Assembly (NCBI RefSeq): GCF_003854935.1
Contig: NZ_CP033969.1
Span: 2,666,001 to 2,730,000, forward strand
Direction: 5' to 3'
DNA length: 64,000 nt
Source of the DNA: Cupriavidus pauculus
GTDB lineage: Bacteria; Pseudomonadota; Gammaproteobacteria; Burkholderiales; Burkholderiaceae
In this document: positions 46,243 to 54,768 of the stretch, piece by piece
How positions within the stretch are numbered: the stretch's first letter is position 1
How the letters are laid out: each line of letters begins with the position of its first letter
Translations under genes and position numbers: made by a program
Notes under the pieces: generated by a model
The model's database searches: none
What the model was told of the DNA's origin: nothing
The model's input: only the letters and a program-made list of their open reading frames with translations

Positions 46243-46439
46243 CACTGATCCTCGTGAATCTCGATGGCGAGCGCTGGGCAGATGCCAGCCGCCAGGCGTG
46301 CTGATTCGAATTGGTCAGCCGACGGCTCTGCGTTCAAGAGAATGACGATGCCATTGTCCTTTTGGTCGAACAGATCCGGCGCGTTGACGACACATTGACC
46401 AGAACCGCAGCACTTTTCGGGGTAGATTGTGATTTTCAT
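46242..46439 (-). CDS. [3Fe-4S] ferredoxin of the P450 system
   Basis: 65 residues from the ATG at 46439. Cluster cysteines C10, C16 and C54 sit in KCCGSGQC and GICPALA, the pattern of P450-associated [3Fe-4S] ferredoxins. It carries electrons from the reductase encoded by the overlapping gene to the P450 encoded 23 bases upstream. The intact tail here shows what was lost in the frameshifted copy at 27314-27535. Confidence 0.93.
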   Translation of the reverse strand: MKITIYPEKCCGSGQCVVNAPDLFDQKDNGIVILLNAEPSADQFESARLAAGICPALAIEIHEDQ

Positions 46440-46462
46440 GATGCTTCTCATTTAAGTCGGGA

Positions 46463-47752
46463 TTACCAGCGAACAGGGAGTTCCTTGACGCCATACATGA
46501 GTGAATCGCCCTTGAACTCAAGGCTTTCCACGGGAACAGCAAGCTCGAGGTTCGGAAACCGCTCCAGCAAGGCGGTGAACATGATCTGCATTTCGAGCCG
46601 TGCGAGGGGTTGACCGATGCACTGATGCGGGCCGTATCCGAACGAGACCTGCGTCCTTGAATCTCGGCGAAGGTCGAACACATTCGGATCTTCAAATTTC
46701 GAGCTGTCGCGATTGGCCGAGACACTCAGCACTACAACGGGGTCGCCCGCCTGGATCATTTGTCCGTTCACGACAATGTCCTCGGTCGCGACACGACGCT
46801 TTCCTGAATGTGTGACATCCAGATAGCGCAGAATTTCTTCCACCGCATTTGGAACGAGGCTTGTGTCTTGTCGAAGCTCATTCCAGATATCCGGTCGTTG
46901 CAGGAGGAAAAGCACTCCCATTGCGGTCGTATTCGCCGTGGTCTCGTGGCCGGCAATCAGCAAGAGCCTTGCAAGGGAAACAACGTCCGTTTCGGTGATA
47001 TCGCCCTTTCGTACGTGATTGACGATGAGGCGGCTGAGGATATCTTCCCCGGGGTTCTCCGATCTCTTCGCCACCAGGCCCTTCAGGTACACCTCGCACA
47101 ACTCATGATTTGCGGCGATGGCCTCCTCAAGCGTCGCACTACTCGACGTCAGGACCATCGCCAGTTCCTGAAAGAAGTCATGGTCTTCGTACGGAACGCC
47201 AAGCAACTCTGAGATCGCCAATGCCGGCGTAGCCAACGTAAAGGCGCTAACCAGGTCGGAGGGTTGAGGCTTTGTTGCGAAGTCGTCCAGCAGCTTGTCT
47301 ACGATCGCCTGAATCCGCGGGCGAAGGGCCTCGATTTTGCGGATCGAGAATTCACCTGTCAGCATGCGCCGATGCTCTGCATGCTTGGGTGCATCCATGG
47401 TGATGAAGGTCCGGTTACTACCCCGGGCAACTTTCATTGCAGCACTGACAGTGGGATAGCCGGGATTCGTAATGTCAGAACTAAAGCGAGGGTCAGACAG
47501 GACCGAGCGGACGTCGTCATAGCGCGTAATCAGCCAGGCGATCTTTCCGTCCCAGAGCCTAGCTTGCCCCAAGCCGCTTCCTTGCTGCATCTGGAAGTAC
47601 ACCGGCGGCGGCGACAAAGGATCGACCCGTTCGGGCGGAAAGTCGGGGATGCCGCTGTCCCCGCCAGCGTGCATCGGACACGTGGACTGCGCAGGTGAGG
47701 CCGCGTGAAACGGGCAGCCAGTCGACTGCGTGGGGGTTTGGGGGGCGGTCAT
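46463..47752 (-). CDS. Cytochrome P450, copy 2
   Basis: 429 residues from the ATG at 47752, with GGAG nine bases upstream. The I-helix AGHETT, ExxR region VEEILRY and heme loop FGYGPHQCIGQ are intact. It is highly similar to copy 1 from the GIPDFPP segment onward; the first ~40 residues differ but again carry two CP motifs (GCPFHA, TCPMHA). It heads a cassette with its own ferredoxin, reductase, Bug and aldehyde dehydrogenase. The TAGGTAG palindrome lies 36 bases upstream of its start. It presumably hydroxylates or dealkylates the substrate imported by the neighbouring transporter. Confidence 0.93.
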   Translation of the reverse strand: MTAPQTPTQSTGCPFHAASPAQSTCPMHAGGDSGIPDFPPERVDPLSPPPVYFQMQQGSGLGQARLWDGKIAWLITRYDDVRSVLSDPRFSSDITNPGYPTVSAAMKVARGSNRTFITMDAPKHAEHRRMLTGEFSIRKIEALRPRIQAIVDKLLDDFATKPQPSDLVSAFTLATPALAISELLGVPYEDHDFFQELAMVLTSSSATLEEAIAANHELCEVYLKGLVAKRSENPGEDILSRLIVNHVRKGDITETDVVSLARLLLIAGHETTANTTAMGVLFLLQRPDIWNELRQDTSLVPNAVEEILRYLDVTHSGKRRVATEDIVVNGQMIQAGDPVVVLSVSANRDSSKFEDPNVFDLRRDSRTQVSFGYGPHQCIGQPLARLEMQIMFTALLERFPNLELAVPVESLEFKGDSLMYGVKELPVRW

Positions 47753-47787
47753 GAATATGTCTCCGATGGGAAATTGTGAGTACATAT

Positions 47788-47802
47788 TAGGTAGCCTACC
47801 TA
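47788..47802. promoter_or_regulatory. Operator palindrome TAGGTAG-C-CTACCTA (site 2)
   Basis: Identical 15-base palindrome to site 1 at nearly the same distance from the P450 start (36 versus 35 bases). The sequence just downstream of both differs, so the site has been conserved within otherwise diverged promoters. Confidence 0.78.
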
Positions 47803-48354
47803 CTATATGCAAAAGGGGTTTACCCTAATCGGTGCAGAGGATTGACCTCGCGTCACAAATCTCGAGCGGGACCAGGGGTGGGAGAGGAGGGCGTGGCTAG
47901 ACTGGGGGAGCCCAGTTGGCCTGAAGGCGGGCGACCGCCGATTTCAGTGGTCAAGATATGCCGCCGGTGACCCACTGGGTATGCGCGAGGACTGTTTGCC
48001 TTCTGGTTGTTATAGCTCGTCCCAGGGTAGATATGCGGTCCGGCCGGGCTGGCTGACGACAGAGGTCGGTACCGAGTGAGGCGCGGCCGGAGGCCCGCTT
48101 GGGACCTGCTGGAGGCCACCTTTGACGCCGGGACCTTCCGTAAGGTCGGGATCGCAGGGCTTCGGTTCTTACCTATGCATAGGCGTGAAAAAACACCCGC
48201 ATGGACGTGGGGTTAGAAGTGCGCGATCGCCACCACTCGCTGACCAAGGGGGCAGCCTCACGACGCGTTGTTAAAGAGGCGCGGGGGGACAGTGAAGCCG
48301 GTGCAAGAAGGCAAGCGAGAAAGCCGAAGCGACCTCGCTTTGGCAGCCTACAAA
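47803..48354. other. Intergenic region without a supported gene
   Basis: About 550 bases between the P450-2 promoter and the small gene at 48355. Open frames on both strands look like noise; no RNA gene or mobile end is recognised. Confidence 0.4.
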
Positions 48355-48471
48355 TCAAATAAATAGGCTCCAGCTCTCCCCTAACTCGGCACTGAGGTAC
48401 TCGAACATCGACATGAATCGAAAGCGCTCCCATTGATTGAACGCCTCGCGTACCGCTGCCATCAGTGACAT
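48355..48471 (-). CDS. Possible small protein of 38 residues
   Basis: ATG at 48471 with a strong GGAGG seven bases upstream. It encodes SLMAAVREAFNQWERFRFMS and then MFEYLSAELGESWSLFI, ending in TGA at 48355. The ribosome site is good, and a long amphipathic helix is plausible. There is no family match I know and the length is short, so it may be a remnant of a larger protein. Confidence 0.35.
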   Translation of the reverse strand: MSLMAAVREAFNQWERFRFMSMFEYLSAELGESWSLFI

Positions 48472-48571
48472 AGCTACCTCCGGGGTGATCGACTTTAGTT
48501 AGGGGGGGCACCGCAAGAAAAAAGCAGGTCTTTCAACACTCGTTCGCATCGGCGCATAGCCCATTCCACGA

Positions 48572-48585
48572 TGCAATCGATTACA
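48572..48585. promoter_or_regulatory. LacI-type operator TGCAATCGATTACA (site 3)
   Basis: Identical 14 bases to the site at 35460-35473. It lies ~215 bases before the transporter start and suggests that the LacI regulator of the FAD oxidase operon also controls the transporter and GMC oxidase genes. Confidence 0.65.
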
Positions 48586-48700
48586 TAGAGCGTAGGTCGC
48601 CACGATGGTCTGTCAAGATAAAGCGTAAAAGTGTCATTTGCGGCTCAAAATCAGCCACCTGACTTCGTTGATGGGAGGGTAAACGCCTATTTGATTGTAA

Positions 48701-48715
48701 TAGGTAGGCTACCTA
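48701..48715. promoter_or_regulatory. Operator palindrome TAGGTAG-G-CTACCTA (site 3)
   Basis: Same palindrome as upstream of the P450 genes (central base complementary, so identical on the other strand, including flanking ATT). It lies 73 bases upstream of the transporter ATG. Confidence 0.75.
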
Positions 48716-48787
48716 ATATTTACCACAAATAAGAGTAAGCGCGCTTCGGTTTTTCAAACATTGCTTATAGAAGTGGAGACAAAATCA

Positions 48788-50164
48788 ATGCAACATCATC
48801 CCCGAAGAGGTTCGACCCCCACCCCCCAGCGGGTCCGGGATGTTCTCAAGCCGATCTCCGGTGCCGCCGTGGGAAACATGCTGGAGTGGTTTGACTACTC
48901 GTTGTATGGCTATCTTTCCGCCACCCTGGCGAAGGTGTTCTTCCCAAGCAGCGACCCGATCGTTAGCCTGATAGCGGCTTTCGCGGCATTCTCCGTCGCA
49001 TTCGTTACCCGACCACTCGGCGCTCTGTTTTTTGGATCGCTGGGAGACCGGCTTGGACGGCGCGATACGCTCGCGATTGTCGTTGGTTTGATCAGCGTTT
49101 CGACGGGGTTGGTCGGTGTCCTACCGGGATACGAGGCGATTGGCATCGCCGCTCCTTTGCTGCTGGTAGCCCTACGCATGATTCAGGGATTTTCCGCGGG
49201 AGGCGAAGCAGGTGGAGCACTCGCATTCCTTGCCGAGTACGCCCCGACACGCCGGCGTGGCGTTGTGATCGGGTTCTTCGGTATGTCGGCTGGAATTGGT
49301 GCGTTGAGCGGATCCGGTCTTGTTCTGGCGATCACCAGCATTTTTGGTCAGACGGCAGTTGAGGCATGGGCCTGGCGATTGCCCTTCCTGATCGCTGGTC
49401 CGATTGGGTTGGGTGCGTTCTGGCTGCGGCTGCGCATCGAGGAAACACCGGCATTCCGGTTGCACTTGGAACGCGAGGGCGCGGCACAAGCACCATTGCG
49501 CGAAGCCCTTCGTGACGACTGGCGAAGCATTGTCAAATGTCTTGGCGTAGCGATCTCACACGGCATCCCTTACTACTTGATCCTGGCGTATCTCCCGTCT
49601 TATCTCGTGTCAACTGGACGGTTGAGTAGCGGGCAAGCTCTAGCGGCGTCCGGCCTGGCCTTTCTGGGTTCAGTGATTGTGATCCCATTCGCTGCAGCGC
49701 TATCCGACCGCGTGGGTCGACGACCCGTCGCCTTTACGGCGGCATTGGCATACCTCGTCGTTGCGCTTCCTTTGTTCCGGATCGTCGTGGGCTCGACACC
49801 AGAGGTGGTAATTGCCACGATGGCTAGCGTCGGGGTATTGATGGGGATGTATGGCAGCGCGCCGTTCTGCATGATGACGGAGTTGTTTCCGACACGCACA
49901 CGCTACAGCGCCATGTCGGTAGGCTACAACGTGGCCATGGTGCTATTTGGCGGCACCGCTCCTTTAATCAGCGCTTCTCTGACGAAGCTGACCGGAAACC
50001 CTTCATCACCCGCCTATTTCATGATGGGGGGCGCAGTGTTGTCTATTTTTGCCATCTTGGCGTCTCCTGAAACGTCACGAGTACCGATTGATGAGCTCGG
50101 ACAGTCGGACGAGCACATTCGCCGCGTGCGCATGGCGCTCAAGGCATCGGCTCGCGTTGAGTGA
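48788..50164 (+). CDS. MFS transporter, metabolite:H+ symporter (MHS) type
   Basis: About 458 residues from the ATG at 48788 (GGAG 11 bases upstream); an in-frame TTG at 48761 would add nine residues. Twelve hydrophobic segments are evident. VGNMLEWFDYSLYGYLSATL, the loop GSLGDRLGRRDTL and IQGFSAGGEAGGA are hallmarks of the ShiA/ProP-like MHS family, which imports organic acids or betaines with protons. It is followed 10 bases later by the GMC oxidase gene. Both a LacI-type and a TAGGTAG operator precede it, so it is probably the uptake system for the P450 pathway substrate. Confidence 0.9.
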   Translation: MQHHPRRGSTPTPQRVRDVLKPISGAAVGNMLEWFDYSLYGYLSATLAKVFFPSSDPIVSLIAAFAAFSVAFVTRPLGALFFGSLGDRLGRRDTLAIVVGLISVSTGLVGVLPGYEAIGIAAPLLLVALRMIQGFSAGGEAGGALAFLAEYAPTRRRGVVIGFFGMSAGIGALSGSGLVLAITSIFGQTAVEAWAWRLPFLIAGPIGLGAFWLRLRIEETPAFRLHLEREGAAQAPLREALRDDWRSIVKCLGVAISHGIPYYLILAYLPSYLVSTGRLSSGQALAASGLAFLGSVIVIPFAAALSDRVGRRPVAFTAALAYLVVALPLFRIVVGSTPEVVIATMASVGVLMGMYGSAPFCMMTELFPTRTRYSAMSVGYNVAMVLFGGTAPLISASLTKLTGNPSSPAYFMMGGAVLSIFAILASPETSRVPIDELGQSDEHIRRVRMALKASARVE

Positions 50165-50174
50165 TCTCCTGATT

Positions 50175-51782
50175 ATGAAAACCGCTACATACGACTACAT
50201 TGTTATCGGCGCCGGCTCGGCAGGGTGTGTTCTCGCTTCTCGGCTGAGTGAAGATCCCAGCGTCAAGGTACTGCTGATAGAGGCGGGCGCTCCCGCGTCA
50301 TCCATCTTTGTTCAGATGCCGGCAGGGATCCGGGTTCTCTATAAGAGCCAAAAATTCAACTGGCGCTATTGGACGGAGCCCCAGACACAACTGGACAATC
50401 GGAATATTTATATACCCCGGGGCAAGGTGGTGGGCGGTTCATCCTCGATCAATTCCATGATTGCTATCCGGGGGAACCGATCCGATTACGACAACTGGGC
50501 ATCTCAGGGCCTGTCGGGCTGGGACTATGAATCCCTTCGTCCGTACTTTCGAAAGATTGAGGATGCATCACTGGTAACGAAGGCGAGGAATGACGATCGC
50601 GGGTACGCGGGTCCGATTCGCCTGTCATACGGCACGCAGCAAAACGCCATATCGACTGCGTTCATAGAGAGCGCAGTATCGGCCGGTATGCCGGAGAACA
50701 ACGGATTCAATGGGGCGTCGCAGGTAGGCGCAGGATTCTACGAGCTTACGATTGCCGAGGGAAAGCGATCCGGTGCTTATCGTTACCTGGATCGAGCAGG
50801 TAACCGATCCAATCTGACATTGATGGCGAACTGTAAAGTCCGCAGGATTCTCCTTGCCGGAAAGCGAGCGCAAGGCGTAGTGATTGAGGATGGATGGGAG
50901 GAGGTGGAGCTTCGCGCGGACCGCGAAGTGATTCTGACAGCAGGGGCCATTGCCTCACCGCAACTCCTGATGCTTTCGGGGATCGGACCGGCCAAACATC
51001 TGCAGTCGATTGGTATCGCTCCCGTGGTCGATCTGCAAGGCGTCGGTGAGAACCTTCAGGACCATCTTGATTGCGCGATTCGCTTAGAAGCGTCGCAGCC
51101 CAATACGCTCACGCCCTATATCGGCCTGGTAAGAGGCGGAATGGCAGGAGCTCGCTATCTTCTTTCAGGAGGCGGGCCGGCTTCCTCTCAAGGCGTTGAG
51201 GCAGGAGCATTTTACAACTCCGACAGAAATCCGGATCTGCCTGAGTGGCAGGCCCATCTGATCATTGCGCTGCGCAATCCACCGCCTAACGAAAAAGTTC
51301 CCCACGGATTTGCAGTCCGCGTATGCCAGCTGCGTCCAAAAAGTAGAGGCGTGCTGCGACTGCGTTCTTCAGATCCGTCCGATTCTCCCCGAATCGACCC
51401 TCGCTTCCTCTCAGACGAGTCTGACCTGGAGAGTTTGGTGCGCGGCGTGGAACGCACGTGCGAGATTGTCGACCAGCCGGCGCTCCGGAAGTACATCAAA
51501 CGAAGGCTCGACATCGATGCTTTCTCCACCGGTGCAGCCCGTAAGGCATGGATACGCTCGCATGCGGAAACCATCTATCACCCGGTTGGCACGTGTCGCA
51601 TGGGAGTCGACGACAACGCTGTTGTTGACGAGGAGTTGAAAGTGCGCGGGGTTGAGAACTTGAGAGTAATTGATGGATCTGTGATGCCAACGATCATCAG
51701 TGGGAACACGAACCTTCCCATTATGGCCATGGCAGAGAAGGCCGCAGACTTGATACGAAATTCACGCACATCCGCTCGTTGA
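50175..51782 (+). CDS. GMC-family FAD-dependent alcohol dehydrogenase/oxidase
   Basis: 535 residues from the ATG at 50175. The GMC signatures are YIVIGAGSAGCVLASRLSE (FAD), GKVVGGSSSINSMIAIRGN and the C-terminal catalytic-histidine region HPVGTCRMGVDD. Members oxidise primary alcohols such as choline or alkyl alcohols to aldehydes. Lying in an operon with the MHS transporter and sharing its operators, it could oxidise the alcohol made by a P450. It then could feed one of the aldehyde dehydrogenases, which is inference. The upstream open frame overlaps the transporter gene and is not used. Confidence 0.9.
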   Translation: MKTATYDYIVIGAGSAGCVLASRLSEDPSVKVLLIEAGAPASSIFVQMPAGIRVLYKSQKFNWRYWTEPQTQLDNRNIYIPRGKVVGGSSSINSMIAIRGNRSDYDNWASQGLSGWDYESLRPYFRKIEDASLVTKARNDDRGYAGPIRLSYGTQQNAISTAFIESAVSAGMPENNGFNGASQVGAGFYELTIAEGKRSGAYRYLDRAGNRSNLTLMANCKVRRILLAGKRAQGVVIEDGWEEVELRADREVILTAGAIASPQLLMLSGIGPAKHLQSIGIAPVVDLQGVGENLQDHLDCAIRLEASQPNTLTPYIGLVRGGMAGARYLLSGGGPASSQGVEAGAFYNSDRNPDLPEWQAHLIIALRNPPPNEKVPHGFAVRVCQLRPKSRGVLRLRSSDPSDSPRIDPRFLSDESDLESLVRGVERTCEIVDQPALRKYIKRRLDIDAFSTGAARKAWIRSHAETIYHPVGTCRMGVDDNAVVDEELKVRGVENLRVIDGSVMPTIISGNTNLPIMAMAEKAADLIRNSRTSAR

Positions 51783-52109
51783 AGTTTTCGGAGAACTCTG
51801 TTCACTGGCGTTTCGAGCTTGCTCCGTCGCCTTCTTCCCGGTTGTCCCCTTACACGGGGACGAAAGGTTGCAGCATAGATTTCCCAGCATCGAATGGGAA
51901 CGTCTACGGGCTTGCGTCGTTTGATGGAAGCGTTGGGCCACACCCTTTCTCTCAAGCGCCGAAACCGCCGGAATGCCAAAGCGCGGGTTCCAGCAAAGAG
52001 GACCACGTGAACAAGGGACTCGCCAGTCAACACATACCCATCACGGGCGCGTCACAGGGCATCGGCCGCTGGACATTCCCTGTACTTCAATAACCTTAAG
52101 GAGATAAGA
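51783..52109 (+). pseudogene. Intergenic region with a short-chain dehydrogenase remnant
   Basis: Most of this stretch has no gene. At about 52008-52085 the plus strand reads NKGLASQHIPITGASQGIGR, the cofactor-binding TGxxxGxG motif of a short-chain dehydrogenase, and then stops. A dehydrogenase gene seems to have been deleted here, leaving its start before the EthD-like gene. Confidence 0.4.
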
Positions 52110-52448
52110 ATGGTCAAGTTCACCTATCTGGTACTCACGAACGCGGTTCCGGGGCGTGAAGAAGAGTTCAATCGCTGGTATACCGAGCAGCACCTTCCAG
52201 ACGTGTTGCGCGTACCGGGCGTGGTGAGCGCACAGCGCTTCAGTCGCACGGAGCAGCAGCGAAAAGCGGGGCCTCATCCGTGGCAGTACCTGGCACTCTA
52301 TAACTGCGAGGCCGCTGACCCGCAGGTCGTCACAGATGGGATCCAGGCTCGCGTCAACACAGCGGAGATGCAAATGAGTGACACGGTGGGCGATGTCAAA
52401 TATGGTTGCTATTTCGAGCCAATCACCGAGGTGATTCGCAGTAAGTAG
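52110..52448 (+). CDS. EthD-like dimeric alpha-beta barrel protein
   Basis: 112 residues: FTYLVLTNAVPGREEEFNRW YTEQHLPDVLRVPGVVSAQRF. This pattern fits small dimeric ferredoxin-like-fold proteins (EthD and related) that often accompany oxygenase pathways, with EthD itself required by a P450 ether-cleaving system. AAGGAGATAAGA precedes the ATG. It lies downstream of the GMC oxidase and the dehydrogenase remnant. Its exact role is unknown; a link to the P450 systems here is inference. Confidence 0.65.
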   Translation: MVKFTYLVLTNAVPGREEEFNRWYTEQHLPDVLRVPGVVSAQRFSRTEQQRKAGPHPWQYLALYNCEAADPQVVTDGIQARVNTAEMQMSDTVGDVKYGCYFEPITEVIRSK

Positions 52449-52678
52449 ACGGCATGGAAGTACCTGCTTTCCCGTCGTCTCAAAGATGAGTCGGGTAGAA
52501 GCTCAACAGCTTCTCCGCCACGTGAGGCGACGGGCCAGGGCGGGTCGCTTACTCCGCCGTAGCGGCGATGGAAGGCCATGCAACCCGGTGCGAGAGCTTG
52601 GGACTTGGGCCGAGGAGGCCAGCCTAAAACCTTCAGCGCTGCAATCACATGGGCGACTGCGCTGTTGCCCGTAGCGGA

Positions 52679-53677
52679 TCACGCATCCATTTCGCGGCGC
52701 CAGGCTTGCGGGCTCTGCGATGTCCATCTCCGGAATGCGCGAGTAAATGCACTGTGCTCCGAGTACCCAAGTATCCAGGCCACCTCAGCGAGCGAAAGCC
52801 GTGGATCTTTTAGGTAATTCTCTGCAATCCGGCGTCTCGTGTCGTCACGTAGCTCGCGAAATTTCAGACCCAGTTTGTCGAGTCGCCGCTGCAACGTGCG
52901 GGGGGTCATGTGCATGGAGGAAGCCACTGTTTCAAGGCTCACTTCGCCTTGACGCGCGAGCCCGGCTACCGCTTGCCTGATGGCATGTTCCATGTCATCC
53001 ATCTTCGGCATGGCACCCAGCAGAGCCTGTACCTGAAGCTCCATGATTCGCAGTAGCGCTTCATCAGGTTGACGCAGAGGCGCCTGCAAAAGGTCGACGG
53101 GGAAGCGCAGACTCGTCTCCGGTTGGTCGAACTTCACCGGGCAGCCGAAGTATGCAAGATAAGGGGTGGTGTCTTGAGGTGTTGCGTTAACAAAGCACAC
53201 CTCCTCCAGCCTCACATCACCATCTGTCATGGCTCGCGTGAAACGGGTCATCGCAGCCAAGGCCGTTTCGTCAACGAGCGGCCCCGTTGGTTCCGTCGAA
53301 CGGGGCCACGTCATCACGACGGACTTACCTTCGGTTCTTAGCTCCGCCGGCGTAACGTTTGCAACCACACGGTCGTACTGTTGCCAGCGTTGCAAGACAG
53401 CCCCGACGTCAGGGCAAGCCCCAAGTGCGTATCCAAGCACGCCGAGATGCGCAGGCGCAATGCGCTGGCCAACGTGCAATCCGAGGAGCGGATCATTGCA
53501 AACCTCGGCGGCACGCTCAAGCAAACGCCGCCAGTGATCGAGCGCGTAGAGTCGCACTTCCTGGCAATTAGGGCTGGATTCCCCCAGCACATGCACGGCA
53601 TCCAGCCCTTGGTCCTGCAAGTAGTCGAAAAGCAGGTTCACGTAGGTGCTGGCGTAGTAAGCGGTGGGCGCGGACAT
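52679..53677 (-). CDS. AraC-family transcriptional regulator
   Basis: About 332 residues from the ATG at 53677 (frame open to 53731). The N-terminal arabinose-binding-like domain of the OruR/ArgR type is followed by the C-terminal double HTH: VSLETVASSMHMTPRTLQRR, LAEVAWILGYSEHSAFTRAF RRWTSQSPQAWR. Divergent from the membrane hydroxylase gene at 53790, separated by about 110 bases, it likely controls that gene and the DUF4345 gene. Confidence 0.88.
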   Translation of the reverse strand: MSAPTAYYASTYVNLLFDYLQDQGLDAVHVLGESSPNCQEVRLYALDHWRRLLERAAEVCNDPLLGLHVGQRIAPAHLGVLGYALGACPDVGAVLQRWQQYDRVVANVTPAELRTEGKSVVMTWPRSTEPTGPLVDETALAAMTRFTRAMTDGDVRLEEVCFVNATPQDTTPYLAYFGCPVKFDQPETSLRFPVDLLQAPLRQPDEALLRIMELQVQALLGAMPKMDDMEHAIRQAVAGLARQGEVSLETVASSMHMTPRTLQRRLDKLGLKFRELRDDTRRRIAENYLKDPRLSLAEVAWILGYSEHSAFTRAFRRWTSQSPQAWRREMDA

Positions 53678-53789
53678 GGGATGACAATGAACAATGTCGC
53701 GAAGTGTCAAGAAAGTGTCGAGGACTGTCAATGCGGAGGGTCACCAGTTTGATCAAACTGTCGGCAAGCCAAGCGAACAGGAGTCTAAA

Positions 53790-54758
53790 TTGCCGTCCGA
53801 TATGATGAACTGGCTGCATTCCATATTTGGGAAGTCCGTGGATTGGAAGCAGGCGTTCATGCTCAGCATGGTTCCTCTCTTCATCATTGCATTCAGTCTC
53901 GAGACCCTGATCAATCGAAGGCGTAGAGCCGAATCGACACTGAACTGGAAAGAGGTGTGGGCGAACATCGCATTGGGCACCACTTACCAGATCATGGAGC
54001 CCCTGGGAGTGGCTCTTGTGACAGGATCCATCTATGCGTGGGTATATTCAAAACGTTTGTTTGATATCCCGGTGGACGGTTGGACCATTCTCCCAATCAT
54101 TCTGTCGGTCGAGTTCTGCTACTACTGGTTTCATCGCGCCAGCCATCGAATCCGCTGGTTTTGGGCGGCGCACGTCGTTCATCATACCGGCGAGAACATG
54201 AACTTCACTACGGCGGCACGACAATCGATGCTCAATGTGGTCGCTGGGAGTTTCATCTTTTTCCTTCCTCCCGTGCTCCTCGGTGTGCCGCCGGCCGCAG
54301 TCGCACTCATCCTGGCCGTGAATCTGTCCTATCAGTATTTCATTCATACCGAACTGATCCGCCGCCTTCCTGGCTGGATTGAGTACATCTTCAATACACC
54401 GTCCCATCACCGTGCCCATCATGGCCGAAACGACCAATATATCGACAAGAACTACGGTGGCATGTTGATCATTTTCGATCGCATGTTTGGCACTTTCGAA
54501 GAAGAACGGGAGACGGTGCAATACGGCATCACCCAACAGATTAAGTCCTACAATATCCTGGTGCTGAATCTCCACGAGTTTGTCGACATGTGGCGTGACG
54601 TGATGTCACCGGGGCCCGTGTGGCAGCGACTGCAACACCTGTGGCGGCCGCCGGAATGGGTGCGCCGTGGTCATGAACCCATCCACACATGGACGGTGGA
54701 CAGGAACGAGCCGACCGGCAGTGAGTCGACACCCACTCCGTCAACGTCCGCTACCTGA
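53790..54758 (+). CDS. Sterol desaturase/fatty-acid hydroxylase family membrane protein
   Basis: 322 residues from a TTG at 53790, chosen because AGGAG stands six bases before it; the ATG at 53802 is the alternative. Several hydrophobic helices and the three di-iron histidine clusters are present: FHRASH, HVVHHTGENMN and PSHHRAHHGRN. It would hydroxylate or desaturate a lipid or sterol-like substrate in the membrane. Unlike the relative at 8644-9789, it has no SRPBCC domain. The start of the DUF4345 gene follows its stop by 10 bases. Confidence 0.88.
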   Translation: MPSDMMNWLHSIFGKSVDWKQAFMLSMVPLFIIAFSLETLINRRRRAESTLNWKEVWANIALGTTYQIMEPLGVALVTGSIYAWVYSKRLFDIPVDGWTILPIILSVEFCYYWFHRASHRIRWFWAAHVVHHTGENMNFTTAARQSMLNVVAGSFIFFLPPVLLGVPPAAVALILAVNLSYQYFIHTELIRRLPGWIEYIFNTPSHHRAHHGRNDQYIDKNYGGMLIIFDRMFGTFEEERETVQYGITQQIKSYNILVLNLHEFVDMWRDVMSPGPVWQRLQHLWRPPEWVRRGHEPIHTWTVDRNEPTGSESTPTPSTSAT

Positions 54759-54768
54759 GAGCCAACTC

